A stretch of 64,000 nt of DNA from UKL13-2 sp038321965 (GCA_038321965.1 JBBQFL010000011.1:27422-91421), one strand, 5' to 3'; shown: positions 44,626 through 54,388, counted from the first letter of the stretch. The notes: generated from the letters alone by a model not told the origin. Translations and numbers: made by a program.

Positions 44626-46707
44626 TTAAACCTCCGCCAACAAACCCTTCTTCTTCAACATCGGCGTCACCGTTGGCGCGCGCCCGCGAAATGCACGGTA
44701 GGCCTCGGTGGGCTCCAACGTGTTGCCGCTCGAATAAATGAATTCGCGCAGGCGCTGTGCTGTGGCTTGGTCGAACGGATTGCCGGCTTCTGCAAACGCC
44801 TCGAAGCCGTCAGCATCGAGCACCTCCGCCCAGAGATAAACATAGTATTGGGAGGCATAACTGGAGCCGGAAAACAGATGCCCGAAATGTGGCAGACGGT
44901 GCCGCATCAGAATCTGTGGCGGCATGCCGATCTTGGCAAGCTCTGTTGCTTCAAAGTGAGCGATGTCCATGTCAGCCATGGTGGTTTGTGAATGCAGAGC
45001 AAGGTCGACCAGCGCGGAAGACGTGTACTCAACCGTGTCAAAGCCCTGGTTGAACCTCCGTGCCGCCTTGAGGCGCGCCATCAACTCATCCGGAATCGGC
45101 TCGCCGGTTTCAACGTGACGCGCATGGCGCTTCAGTACTTCGGGTTCGGACAGCCAATGCTCAAACAACTGTGACGGCAACTCGACAAAATCGCGCAGCA
45201 CGCTGGTACCTGATAGGCGCTCGTAATTTACGTTCGAAAGCAAGCCGTGCAGCCCGTGGCCGAATTCATGAAACAGGGTGCGGGCATCGTCGAAGCTGAG
45301 CAGCGTCGGCTTGCCTTCAGCGCCCTTGGCGAAATTATTGTTGTTGACGATGATGGGCTTGATGTCGCCATCGATACGGCTTTGCTGCCGATAGCTGCTC
45401 ATCCATGCGCCGCCACGCTTTGTCGAACGCGAAAAGTTATCGTGCAGGAACACACCCAGCAACGAGCCATCGGCGTTCTGCACTTCATAGACTTTCACAT
45501 CCGGGTGATAGGCCTTCAATTCTGGCTGGTAGACAAAGCGCAGACCGAACAGCCGCTGCGCGCAATCGAATGCCGCTTCGACCATGCGGTCCAATGAGAA
45601 GTAGGGTTTGACCAGAGCGTCGTCCAGATCGTAGCGCGCCTGTCGCACCTTCTCGGCGTAGTAGCGCCAATCCCACGGTGCGATATCGATTTTTTCATCG
45701 CGCGACAAGGCCATTGCCTGCAATGCTTCGCATTCGAGCGCGGCTTTCTCCTTTGCGGGCACCCAGACTTTCATGAGCAGATCGAACACTGCTGCGTGTT
45801 TGCCGGCCATGGTGTCGGTCAGTGCGTAATCGGTGTAGCTGGCGTAGCCGTGCAGGATCGCCTGCTCCAGGCGCAGCGCCATGATGTTGGCAATGATCGG
45901 TCCATTGTTGAATTTCGCGGTGCCCGCGTTGATTCCCTCGCCGCGTCCGGTCCAGGCCTTGTAGGCGCGCTCGCGCAGCGCACGGTTGTCCGAGAATGTC
46001 AGGAAGGGCACGATCAGTGAGCGTGAAATGGTGATCACGTAGCCGTCGAGCCCACGCTCCACCGCCGCCTGCCTGGCGCTGGCACGCACCGATTCCGGTA
46101 AGCCAGCGAGATCGTTCTCAACACTCAACTGCAAATGCGTCGCCGCCTCGTCTGCCAACACGTTCTGCGAAAACTGGGTGGTTAGCTCGGCAAGCTGCTC
46201 CATGATTTTTCCGTAGCGGGCTTGTGCTGCGGTAGTGAGCTTCGCGCCGGCGCGCACGAAATCCAGATGCACTCGTTCCAGCAGGCGCGTTTGCTCGGAC
46301 GTCAGGCCCAATGCGTTGCGCTTGCTGTAGAGCGCGTCGACGCGATTGAACAATCCAGCATGCATATAGATCGCGTTGGTGTGTGCCGCCATCGGCGCCG
46401 CCATTTCACGTTCCACCGCCTGCAACGCCGGAGATGTTTCGGACGAGGTCAGGTTGTAGAACAATTGATCGATGCGCGTCAGCAAGCGGCCGCTCTTATC
46501 GAATGCAGCCATGGTATTTTCGAATGATGCGGCAGCGGGATTTGCGGCGATGACATCGAGTTCGTCGCGATGCGCTTTGAGCGCGACCGTGAATGCTGGT
46601 GCGAAATGTTCGGCCTTGACGCTAGTGAAAGGCGGCAGGCCGTGCGGGCTGGTCCAGTCGGCGAGGAGTGGATTGGCGAGGAGTGTTGGATCGGTGGGTG
46701 CGTTCAT
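44626..46707 (-). CDS. M3 family oligopeptidase (PrlC/Dcp type)
   Basis: A 693-residue zinc oligopeptidase of family M3. The metal site is LFHEFGHGLHG (HEFGH) with the following Glu in RDFVELPSQLFEHW. Other family signatures are the STKRGGAWMSSYR region and SYASQYYVYLWAEVLDADGFEAF. Size fits oligopeptidase A or peptidyl-dipeptidase Dcp (about 680). No signal peptide, so cytoplasmic degradation of short peptides, possibly including cleaved signal peptides, is expected. Which of the two subgroups it belongs to I cannot settle by eye. Confidence 0.93.
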   Translation of the reverse strand: MNAPTDPTLLANPLLADWTSPHGLPPFTSVKAEHFAPAFTVALKAHRDELDVIAANPAAASFENTMAAFDKSGRLLTRIDQLFYNLTSSETSPALQAVEREMAAPMAAHTNAIYMHAGLFNRVDALYSKRNALGLTSEQTRLLERVHLDFVRAGAKLTTAAQARYGKIMEQLAELTTQFSQNVLADEAATHLQLSVENDLAGLPESVRASARQAAVERGLDGYVITISRSLIVPFLTFSDNRALRERAYKAWTGRGEGINAGTAKFNNGPIIANIMALRLEQAILHGYASYTDYALTDTMAGKHAAVFDLLMKVWVPAKEKAALECEALQAMALSRDEKIDIAPWDWRYYAEKVRQARYDLDDALVKPYFSLDRMVEAAFDCAQRLFGLRFVYQPELKAYHPDVKVYEVQNADGSLLGVFLHDNFSRSTKRGGAWMSSYRQQSRIDGDIKPIIVNNNNFAKGAEGKPTLLSFDDARTLFHEFGHGLHGLLSNVNYERLSGTSVLRDFVELPSQLFEHWLSEPEVLKRHARHVETGEPIPDELMARLKAARRFNQGFDTVEYTSSALVDLALHSQTTMADMDIAHFEATELAKIGMPPQILMRHRLPHFGHLFSGSSYASQYYVYLWAEVLDADGFEAFAEAGNPFDQATAQRLREFIYSSGNTLEPTEAYRAFRGRAPTVTPMLKKKGLLAEV

Positions 46708-46860
46708 GGGGGGCTTTGTGAAATAGGTGAGAGCATTTTACCGGTGCATGCGGGTTCTGCGTTGCAGCGGCTTCGCCGTTTTTGTTCCCTATCCCTTGGG
46801 AGAGGGAATATGCCGGTGAGTGTTTGGGGAGACGCGCCAGACGGGCAAACCCTAGTATCT

Positions 46861-46918
46861 GCGGGCCTTTCTGAGCAAAACACCGCTAGAAGGCCCGCCA
46901 GCGCTAGTGTTTCCTTGA
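46861..46918. repeat. Inverted repeat and short CTAG motif at pabBC 3' end
   Basis: GCGGGCCTT (46861-46869) and AAGGCCCGC (46890-46898) form a 9-bp stem, and CGCCAGCGCTAGTGTTT follows at 46897-46913. The latter matches the motif family near 31573, 61272 and 63350. The TAG stop codon of pabBC (46904-46906, minus strand) lies inside the motif. The stem may serve as the pabBC terminator; there is no T-run. Confidence 0.55.
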
Positions 46919-48730
46919 GGCAGCCAATACTTTTACCGCCAGCCACCCCCGAACACTGTTAATAAACCACACCGCATCCGCGCGCTGGAGGTCCTCACGT
47001 GTAATGACCGCCTCCCGAATAACCTCCCGCTCCAGCAACTCCGCACGCAACACCCCCGGCAACAATCCGCAGGCAAGCAGCGGTGTAAGCAGCTTTCCAT
47101 CCAGCGATACCACCACATTGCCGCGTGTGAATTCCGTCAGCTCGTTGCGCTCGTTCCAAAGCAGAATATCAAAGGCATCTGGGGCCTCCGCAATGTGAAC
47201 GTCGTACGCCACGCGCGCGGTGGTTTTGTAACGCAGGAATTCGTGCCGCGAATCGACCGGCATGGTTGCAATAGCTATCGCAACGGGTTCCGTATCCGCG
47301 CTCGCGGCGTGCCAATTGTCGGGAGCCGATTGCAGCGGCGTGCTCGTGACAGTAATCTCGCCTTGTGCCGAAACCAGCAGCCGCGCGCGCCGCAGTTGAT
47401 GTGCATAGGTGGCCGCATGCGCGGCAAGCGCTGCTCGAATGGCGGCGATGTCTGCAAGGTAGGCAAAGCGTTTCGCGGCCTGAAGCAGGCGTGCCAGGTG
47501 GCGGTCGAGGAAAACAAAACAGCCATTTTGCAGCATCAGTGTTTCGAGTAAATCAAAATGCGCGGTGCCCGCACCCAGAAAACGCGCCTTTGTCAATGCC
47601 TCGGCATGTTCCTCACCAGCGGTCGAATCCCAGGTAATGCCCCCGCCCACGCCGCACTGCGCCATGCCACTGACGCGGTCCATGGTCACGGTACGAATGG
47701 GCACATTGAACACGGCGCGCTGATCTGGTGTGATGTAGCCGATGGCGCCGCAATAGATGCCGCGCGGTGTGCCTTCCAGTGCATGGATAATTTCGGAGGT
47801 CTTGATCTTCGGCGCGCCGGTGATCGAGCCGCAGGGGAACAGCGCACAGAAAATATCCTCCAGCGTGGTGCCTTCAAGCGTTGTGGCGGTCACGGTGGAA
47901 GTCATGTGATGCACGGTTGGGTAGGTTTCCAGCGAAAACAGTTTTGGCACAGCTACCGAACCGGTGACGGCCACGCGCGAAAGATCGTTGCGCAGCAGGT
48001 CGACGATCATCAGATTCTCGGCGCGATTTTTTTCCGAAGTGACCAGCGTGATCGCCTCGGCTTCATCGCAGGCTTGCCACGACGCGCTATCCGATTCCGA
48101 AGATGGCGGCGAAGAACGGCTGAGCGTGCCCTTCATCGGTCGCGCCAAAATCTGTTTGCCATCCCATGCGAAAAATAGCTCGGGTGACAGCGAGAGGATC
48201 TGCTTTTCTCCGATATCCAGAAATGCATTGAAGCGGCCGTGCGATTGTCCGGCGAGCGCCTCGTACCAGGCGCGTGGATCGCCACTGACCGATGTGTTGA
48301 GGCGCATCGTGTAATTGACCTGGTAGGTATCACCGCGTGCGATCGCCTCGCGAATGGCGACGATGTTGGCGTCGTAGGCCGCCCGGTCTGTGTCAGCAAC
48401 CCAGCCGCTGACGGCGGCGTGATGCCTGGTGATGCGCGGCAACGTGACCGGCGCACGAAACAGACCGAACCATAGCAGCGGCAATCCGTTCGGCGGGTGC
48501 GCGCTAAGTGCCGCATCGAATGCGGGTGCAGCCTCATAGCAGATCATGCCTGCCGCAAAATAGCCGTCGTGGGTTGCCTGTTGCACCTCGCGCAGCGCGG
48601 GGCGCACCTCGGCGATCGTGCGGGCGATGATCACCCTCTCTGGCTGCGTAAACGCCAGGCGATGTACCGTCGAACCCGCAACCAGCGGATCGGCGAAATC
48701 AAAAATCAGGGTGGGTGATGAAATCTGCAT
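46904..48730 (-). CDS. pabB: PabB-PabC fusion: aminodeoxychorismate synthase I / lyase
   Basis: A 608-residue bifunctional enzyme for p-aminobenzoate synthesis in the folate pathway. The N-terminal part (about 1-365) is a chorismate-binding PabB with MIVDLLRNDLSRVA, PTVHHMTSTV and FPCGSITGAPKIKTSEII. The C-terminal part (about 375-608) is a fold-type IV PLP enzyme acting as aminodeoxychorismate lyase (PabC), with the Lys of LRYKTTARVAYD and LLWNERNELTEFTRGNV. Such fusions are common in Proteobacteria. An amidotransferase PabA should be encoded elsewhere. Its product joins the folate genes ygfA and folD in pathway but not in position. Confidence 0.93.
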   Translation of the reverse strand: MQISSPTLIFDFADPLVAGSTVHRLAFTQPERVIIARTIAEVRPALREVQQATHDGYFAAGMICYEAAPAFDAALSAHPPNGLPLLWFGLFRAPVTLPRITRHHAAVSGWVADTDRAAYDANIVAIREAIARGDTYQVNYTMRLNTSVSGDPRAWYEALAGQSHGRFNAFLDIGEKQILSLSPELFFAWDGKQILARPMKGTLSRSSPPSSESDSASWQACDEAEAITLVTSEKNRAENLMIVDLLRNDLSRVAVTGSVAVPKLFSLETYPTVHHMTSTVTATTLEGTTLEDIFCALFPCGSITGAPKIKTSEIIHALEGTPRGIYCGAIGYITPDQRAVFNVPIRTVTMDRVSGMAQCGVGGGITWDSTAGEEHAEALTKARFLGAGTAHFDLLETLMLQNGCFVFLDRHLARLLQAAKRFAYLADIAAIRAALAAHAATYAHQLRRARLLVSAQGEITVTSTPLQSAPDNWHAASADTEPVAIAIATMPVDSRHEFLRYKTTARVAYDVHIAEAPDAFDILLWNERNELTEFTRGNVVVSLDGKLLTPLLACGLLPGVLRAELLEREVIREAVITREDLQRADAVWFINSVRGWLAVKVLAASRKH

Positions 48731-48850
48731 GCGGGGTCAAGTGATGACAGACTCCGCATTATGCCCATGCTGCTTGCGTATGCGCGCTATGCCGACGCTA
48801 TTGACCCGGCAGTCTCAACTCAGTAGCTATAAATCTAACGTGCCACGGAT

Positions 48851-48952
48851 CGTCTCCTTCCCCCGGCAACGGGGGGGGTTGGGATGGGGGCGATGTCTCC
48901 TGCGAAGACACCCCCATCCCCGCCTCCCCCGCGATTGCTGGCGAAGGAGACA
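48851..48952. repeat. GC-rich hairpin repeat, copy 3
   Basis: The outer arms GTCTCCTTC (48852-48860) and GAAGGAGAC (48943-48951) close the element. Inside are the family hairpin CCTTCCCCCG, loop GCAA, CGGGGGGGGG (48856-48879, with G-T wobbles), GGGATGGGGG and CCCCCATCCC. It lies between the pabBC start and the TonB receptor end. Confidence 0.8.
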
Positions 48953-48971
48953 GAAACAATAATGCTACAAA

Positions 48972-51284
48972 TCAGAACTTCGCCTTGAACTGCACACCAT
49001 AGGTACGCGGTTCGTTGATGAAGCCGGTCAGGTTGTTGAAGTCGATACCGCCGACGACGCGAATCTGGTTAGTGGCATTGCGCACGAATGCGGCGAGCTC
49101 ATATTTGCTGTTATCCCAGTTGTAGCCACCACGAAGGCCGGTCTCGGTAAGCGCCTTGCCGGTGTACTCCTTCGAGTCATACAGGAAGAACGAAACCTTG
49201 CCGCGGTATGCCACGTCGGTGTAGAAAAACAGTTCCGAGCTGTTGCTCAAAGGGATCGTGTACTTGAGCGTCATGTTCGCAACCGTTTTCGGCGCCTGCG
49301 GCAACACGTTGCCGTCGATCGATACGGTTGGTGCAAACTTGCCGCTTGCCGGATTGACTGGTCGGACAATGCGATTATTAACGGTACAGCCGTCGCCGCA
49401 CGCATCGATAAGCAGGTTGGGGTCCTTGATCTTGGTGTCGTTGTAGCTGCCACCGATGCTCAAGCGCAGATTTTCCGTGATGAACGCTTCCGCATCCAGC
49501 TCGAATCCCTGGCCCTTTGCTTTGGAGGCATTGACGAGGCGGTTGAAGTTGGCAGCGCCACCGACCGCCGTGAGTTGCAAATCTTTCACGTCGAAGCTGA
49601 AGACGTTAAAGCTCACGCGCGCACGTTTGTCGAGCAGGTCGCTCTTGACCCCTGCCTCATAGGACGTAACCGTTTCCGAATTCGCCACCGACAGGCTGTC
49701 GCCGAACAGCAGGCGACCCTGAATGCTAGGCGCACGGAAGCCACGGGCGATACGTGCGTAGACGTTGGTGTCCTTGCTCAATTGGTAAGTGGCCGAAACA
49801 TCCCCGCTTGTATTTGACGCGGAGGTGTTGGTCGACAAACGACCGATGAACGTAGGTGAGAACGGTGGTGCCTGCAGGCGATCCGCGACAAAGTCCTTCT
49901 TGTCATTGGTGTAGCGCAAACCGGCGCGAACGGTAAATTCGTTGGTTAGTTGGTGATTGACCGACCCAAAAAAAGCATAGGCTTTATTTTTCTGATCCTG
50001 CCGCGCATAGCCGTTTTGCGTATTGCCACCTATCGAGCTGTAGTTATAGCTGTCGATACCCAAGCTTTCATTGAAGTAATACAAGCCACCCAGCCATTTG
50101 GTTGGACCTTTGGCGTCCGATTCCAGGCGGAACTCTTGCGTGAATTGTCTGTGCTTGGGCAAGCCATCGGCAGACTCTGCATCGAATGGTATAAAGCCGG
50201 GACCTGATGAGGGCAGGAACGATGCACCGAAGCCGCCGTCGATATCGCCGCGCGAGAACGAGCGCACTTTTTCGTAGCCAGTCACGGAGTGCAAAATCGC
50301 GCCGCCTAGATCCCAACGCAGGCGCATGCTGCCGCCGTTGTTTGAGAGATCCTGCTTGTTGATGCCGTCGATGGAGATTTTCGTCGGATCGAATCCCCCG
50401 ACCAGATCGTTGCCGCCGGCCTTGATAATGTTGGCGCGGAACAGGCGCGCGCTGCCGGTGAGCTCGCGATTGTGGAAATTGAACAGGGCGCTGAATTTGG
50501 CACTCGGTGAGTACAGCAGTTGCACGCGCGCGGCGTGATCGGTGTAGCCCTCAAGGTCGCGTGTTTTGCCAGGCGCGTAGGTATTGGTTACCCAGTTATT
50601 GCGCGACTGGGAAAGTACCGAGACACGCGCTGCCCACTCGCTGTTGAACGGTATGTTGAATGCGCCCTCGACATTGGTCGTTCCGTATCTGCCATAGGAA
50701 ACGCTGCCGTAGGCGTCCTGCGTTTGCGATGGTTTAACCGAATCGAACTTCACCACGCCAGCTGGTGTATTGCGGCCGAACAAGGTGCCCTGCGGACCGC
50801 GCAGCACTTCAATCTGGTTGATATCAAATACCGGGAAACCCTTAAGAATCGGGTTCTCCTGCACCACGTCGTCGTACACGAGTGATACCGGTTGGGATGC
50901 GTTCAAGTCGAAATCGGTATTGCCATAGCCACGAATATAGAAACGCGGAAATGCCCGGCCAAACGAAGATTCGATATTCAGGCTGGGTACGCGCGCAGCC
51001 AGCATGCGAATGTCCTGTCCGCCGGAATTGATGATGTCGAGCTTTTCGCCGCTGAGGGTGCTGATCGAAATTGGAACGTCCTTGATGTTCTCTTCACGAC
51101 GCTCGGCTGTCACGATCACGGTTTCAAGCTTGCCTTCCACTTTTCCTGTTGGCTTCGCGTCAGCCGGTGCTGTTTGGGCAAAGGCGCTGGGCATCGCAAG
51201 TGCAGCCGCGATCGTCAGGCCAAAGGTCAAGCCATTTACCAGTGCGCGTGGCGCACATGCCACCGCGAGAATTGTTTTTCGCAT
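48972..51284 (-). CDS. TonB-dependent outer-membrane receptor
   Basis: A 770-residue receptor for active uptake across the outer membrane. A signal peptide (TIAAALAMPSAFAQ) is followed by a TonB-box-like ETVIVTAERREENIKDVPIS, then the plug with FYIRGYGNTDFD and IEVLRGPQGTLFGRNTPAGVV, and a 22-strand barrel ending in an aromatic residue (GVQFKAKF). The ERREE-KDVPISIS start is typical of receptors of the sphingomonad/gamma type whose ligands are often plant- or carbohydrate-derived or unknown. No siderophore genes lie nearby, so the ligand is not assigned. It diverges from the nuclease gene. Confidence 0.92.
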   Translation of the reverse strand: MRKTILAVACAPRALVNGLTFGLTIAAALAMPSAFAQTAPADAKPTGKVEGKLETVIVTAERREENIKDVPISISTLSGEKLDIINSGGQDIRMLAARVPSLNIESSFGRAFPRFYIRGYGNTDFDLNASQPVSLVYDDVVQENPILKGFPVFDINQIEVLRGPQGTLFGRNTPAGVVKFDSVKPSQTQDAYGSVSYGRYGTTNVEGAFNIPFNSEWAARVSVLSQSRNNWVTNTYAPGKTRDLEGYTDHAARVQLLYSPSAKFSALFNFHNRELTGSARLFRANIIKAGGNDLVGGFDPTKISIDGINKQDLSNNGGSMRLRWDLGGAILHSVTGYEKVRSFSRGDIDGGFGASFLPSSGPGFIPFDAESADGLPKHRQFTQEFRLESDAKGPTKWLGGLYYFNESLGIDSYNYSSIGGNTQNGYARQDQKNKAYAFFGSVNHQLTNEFTVRAGLRYTNDKKDFVADRLQAPPFSPTFIGRLSTNTSASNTSGDVSATYQLSKDTNVYARIARGFRAPSIQGRLLFGDSLSVANSETVTSYEAGVKSDLLDKRARVSFNVFSFDVKDLQLTAVGGAANFNRLVNASKAKGQGFELDAEAFITENLRLSIGGSYNDTKIKDPNLLIDACGDGCTVNNRIVRPVNPASGKFAPTVSIDGNVLPQAPKTVANMTLKYTIPLSNSSELFFYTDVAYRGKVSFFLYDSKEYTGKALTETGLRGGYNWDNSKYELAAFVRNATNQIRVVGGIDFNNLTGFINEPRTYGVQFKAKF

Positions 51285-51449
51285 ATCTTAGCTCCAGGGA
51301 AAATGTTGATCAATTGAACGTAGTGTCATCACAACTGACTGAAAATAGCAAAGATTGGCAGCCACCGCAAACGAAAGTCGCCAAAATTTGGCTTTGTGTT
51401 GCACCGCAGATACATTTGCCTGATATTTCAGAATCATTACTGTAAAACT

Positions 51450-52898
51450 ATGCTTGCTGCGCCGCACCAAAAAATAGCCATTGTCGATCTGGAAACCACC
51501 GGAATCGCTGCCACGGGCGATCGCATAACCGAGATCGGCATCGTGCTGGTCGCGCAGGGCGTAGTGATCGAAGAGTGGCAGACCCTGGTGAACCCGGAGT
51601 GCAGTATTCCGCTGGAAATTCAGACGCTGACCGGCATCACCGACGCAATGGTGGCCGGTGCGCCGACGTTTGCAAGAATCGCCAAGGAAGTGCTGGCGCG
51701 CCTGGAGGGCTGCCTGTTTGTTGCGCACAACGCGCGCTTTGACTACGGCTTCGTCAAAAACGCATTTCGCCGTTTGGAGATACCATTCACCGCCGATGTG
51801 CTGTGTACCGTGCGGCTTTCGCGTCGCCTCTACCCGGAGGATAAACACCACAACCTGGACGCACTCATCGCCCGCCACAATCTGGCCAGCTTTGACCGCC
51901 ACCGCGCGCTGGGGGACGCGCGTATCACCTGGGCGGCGCTGCATGCGATGCAGCTGGGCCATCCGCCTGAAACCTTCGCCGCCGCCGTAAAAGCCCTGCT
52001 CAAGATGCCCAGCCTGCCGCCGCAGCTCTCGCCAGGCGCGCTCGACGATCTGCCCGAAGGCCCCGGCGTGTACCTGTTTTATGGCGTCAACGCGCTGCCA
52101 ATTTATGTCGGCAAAAGCATCAATCTGCGTGATCGCGTACGGTCACATTTTTCCAGTGACTATCGAAGCGCCAACGACCAGCGCCTCTCCACCGAAATTA
52201 CCAGTATCGAGGTCGAAGAAACCGCCGGCGAACTGGGCGCGTTGCTGCGCGAGATTCAACTGGTGAAGACGGCGCTGCCGTTGCGGAATCATCGCCTCCG
52301 CAAAAACTTGCAGATTGTGTTTATGCGGATTACTGACTTGAACGCCCCATTGGAAATGTTGCCGCTTGCGCAATTCGATCCAGGCAGCACCGCAGGTTTA
52401 TACGGACCGTTTTCCACGAAGGCCCGCGCCAAAGAACTGTTGCAGAGTCTCGCGGCAGAACATTCGCTCTGCTGGAAAGCGCTCGGCGTGCAGAAGACCG
52501 ATGGCGCCTGCTTCGCGATGCAATTACATCGCTGTCGTGGCGCCTGCGTCGGCGATGAGAGCATGCTGCAGCACAACCTGCGGCTACTCGGTGCGCTAAG
52601 CGAACACCGCTTTCCAGCTTGGCCGTGGAAAGGCCCAATCGCCATCAAGGAAACACATCCGGATCACGGCTGGGAGAGGTTGTATGTGGTTGATCGGTGG
52701 TGTCACTTAGGGACTGCGGCGGATGAAGAGGAGGTTTGGTCAATGGTCGCGTCGGGCAGCCCGAAAGAGGCGGAGTTTGATCCTGATGTTTACAAGTTAC
52801 TGAGGAAGTTTTTGACGCGGCCGGGGAAGTTGGAGGTCAGGGTGGAATGGCACTTACTCAGGGTGGAATGGCACTTACATAAGCGTCCGCGTGCCTAA
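51450..52898 (+). CDS. DnaQ-like 3'-5' exonuclease fused to GIY-YIG nuclease
   Basis: A 482-residue protein with two nuclease domains. Residues about 8-175 are a DEDDh exonuclease: VDLETTG (ExoI), FVAHNARFDYGFV (ExoII), DRHRALGDARIT (ExoIII). Residues about 205-290 are a UvrC/Cho-like GIY-YIG domain: GPGVYLFYGVNALPIYVGKS followed by NLRDRVRSHF. The remaining 190 residues carry a Cys pattern (CFAMQLHRCRGACVGDE). Such fusions occur in many bacteria and are usually annotated as DNA polymerase III epsilon-like; a DNA repair role is inferred. The last 20 residues come from an in-frame 21-bp tandem duplication. Confidence 0.9.
   Translation: MLAAPHQKIAIVDLETTGIAATGDRITEIGIVLVAQGVVIEEWQTLVNPECSIPLEIQTLTGITDAMVAGAPTFARIAKEVLARLEGCLFVAHNARFDYGFVKNAFRRLEIPFTADVLCTVRLSRRLYPEDKHHNLDALIARHNLASFDRHRALGDARITWAALHAMQLGHPPETFAAAVKALLKMPSLPPQLSPGALDDLPEGPGVYLFYGVNALPIYVGKSINLRDRVRSHFSSDYRSANDQRLSTEITSIEVEETAGELGALLREIQLVKTALPLRNHRLRKNLQIVFMRITDLNAPLEMLPLAQFDPGSTAGLYGPFSTKARAKELLQSLAAEHSLCWKALGVQKTDGACFAMQLHRCRGACVGDESMLQHNLRLLGALSEHRFPAWPWKGPIAIKETHPDHGWERLYVVDRWCHLGTAADEEEVWSMVASGSPKEAEFDPDVYKLLRKFLTRPGKLEVRVEWHLLRVEWHLHKRPRA
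52837..52878. repeat. 21-bp tandem duplication at the gene end
   Basis: Two identical 21-base units, TCAGGGTGGAATGGCACTTA plus C, at 52837-52857 and 52858-52878. They are in frame in the nuclease gene and produce the repeated residues RVEWHLL/RVEWHLH. Confidence 0.9.
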
Positions 52899-53296
52899 CG
52901 AAGGTGTTTCGATACTGTGGGCCGGTTTGATAATCGACTCCTTCCCCCGGCAACGGGGGAAGGGCGGGATGGGGGCGATGCCTCCTGCGACGACTCCCCC
53001 ATCCCAGCTCGGCGCAACCCTTGTGGTTGTTCCTCCGCAATCGCGCGGGAAGGTTGGGATGGGGGTGTACCCATTTATCCATGCTGCTTCATTTGCGCAT
53101 CGACCCCATCCCAACCTTCCCCTGTTGCCAGGGGAAGGGGTATTCTGCGAACAGCAACGCCTCGCTATTCGATCAAATTTCTTCACGCGAGTAAAAATAG
53201 CTGCCAAGCAAATTCAATTCGATACTCATTCGTCATTTCACCGTGTCGATATCGTACTGACACGCATCAAATGCAACTGCAAGGACTCAAAAACCA
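52899..53296. repeat. GC-rich hairpin repeat, copy 4 (composite), in gene-free gap
   Basis: The gap of about 400 bp is largely filled by repeat units. The hairpin CCTTCCCCCG, loop GCAA, CGGGGGAAGG lies at 52940-52963; a middle block shares CGGCGCAACCC and TGTGGTTGTTCC with copy 2; a second hairpin CCTTCCCCTG, loop TTGC, CAGGGGAAGG lies at 53115-53138. The C-to-T and G-to-A changes in that last stem compensate each other. The final 150 bp before 53297 are AT-richer and presumably hold the promoter of the oxygenase gene. Confidence 0.8.
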
Positions 53297-54388
53297 ATGA
53301 ACAACAATCAAAACGTCGAGCCAAATCTTAACGCCGTCAATCAGGATTTCACGCGCTTCGACCAAGTCGACAAGCCGCAGCGATACCGCCTTTCAGAATC
53401 CGGCGAGACCGAGGAATTTGATGATGAATTCCAAATCCACACCGTCGACATGGCGGATTTTTTTCACGGCGGCGAAGCCGGGAAAGAGCGCTTCGCCGAT
53501 GCACTTGGGGAGGCCATGGAGGAAATTGGTTTTGCCGTGCTGGTGGGGCACGGCGTTGACGCGGATTTGCTCGCCCGCACCGAGCGCGAGGTCGCACGCT
53601 TTTTTACCGAAATTGCCGAGCCAGAACGCCAGCCCTATCTGGCCAGGCGCTTTGGTTCGGTGAACCATGGATATTTTCCAATCGAGCAGACCACCATCAT
53701 CTTTCCTGACCAGGTCGAGGGCTGGGTGTTTTGCCGGCGCGCATTCGATATGGACGCGAGCGGCCACTTCGATGAGAAGGCCTTCTGGCCGCGACCCGGT
53801 TTCGAGGCGGCATTTCGAGAATTGATCAAAGCCGAAGAGCCGCTGATCCTGCCGGTGATGCAGAGCATCTTGCGTTATTTGCGCTGCGATCCGCACCTGT
53901 ACGATGAGCGCCTGACTGCGACCAATTTCGGCTTCCGGCTGAATTACTATCCTGTGCCGATCAGTGGCGACGCCGAGCAAGGCGGCCGCATGCTGGGCCA
54001 CGAGGATGTTGACCTTTTCACCTTCCTGCCTGCGCCATCAGTTGAAGGCCTGCAAGTGCTCAATCGCCGCAACATGAAGTGGATCAGGCTGCACGCACCG
54101 CCCGGCAGCATTATCCTCAACACCGGCGACTACATGCAGCGCATCACCAATGATCGCCTGCCCTCGACCACCCACCGCGTCAGCCAGCCGCGCGACCCCG
54201 CTGCACGCCAGCGCGACCGCATTTCGTTTCCGCTGGCCGTCTATGTGTGGGAGGAGGAAACGCTCGACGTGCTGCCGGGGCTGGGTACGCCGAAATATCC
54301 GCCGGTGAGTGCGATCTCGTTTCACACGCACACGACCGCGAAATACTATGGTGCGGCGTATGCGGTCGATGGGCCGGATGGGGACTGA
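53297..54388 (+). CDS. 2OG-Fe(II) oxygenase (isopenicillin N synthase-like)
   Basis: A 363-residue non-haem iron dioxygenase. The N-terminal DIOX_N region has FQIHTVDMADFFHGGEAGKE and AMEEIGFAVLVGHGVD. The iron ligands are the HxD of GHEDVDLFTFLPA and a distal His in STTHRVSQPRDP; RDRISFPLAVYV supplies the RxS pair for 2-oxoglutarate. Family members hydroxylate or desaturate small molecules; the substrate is unknown here, and there is no obvious biosynthetic partner. The ATG follows the Shine-Dalgarno-poor stretch ACTCAAAAACCA. Confidence 0.88.
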   Translation: MNNNQNVEPNLNAVNQDFTRFDQVDKPQRYRLSESGETEEFDDEFQIHTVDMADFFHGGEAGKERFADALGEAMEEIGFAVLVGHGVDADLLARTEREVARFFTEIAEPERQPYLARRFGSVNHGYFPIEQTTIIFPDQVEGWVFCRRAFDMDASGHFDEKAFWPRPGFEAAFRELIKAEEPLILPVMQSILRYLRCDPHLYDERLTATNFGFRLNYYPVPISGDAEQGGRMLGHEDVDLFTFLPAPSVEGLQVLNRRNMKWIRLHAPPGSIILNTGDYMQRITNDRLPSTTHRVSQPRDPAARQRDRISFPLAVYVWEEETLDVLPGLGTPKYPPVSAISFHTHTTAKYYGAAYAVDGPDGD

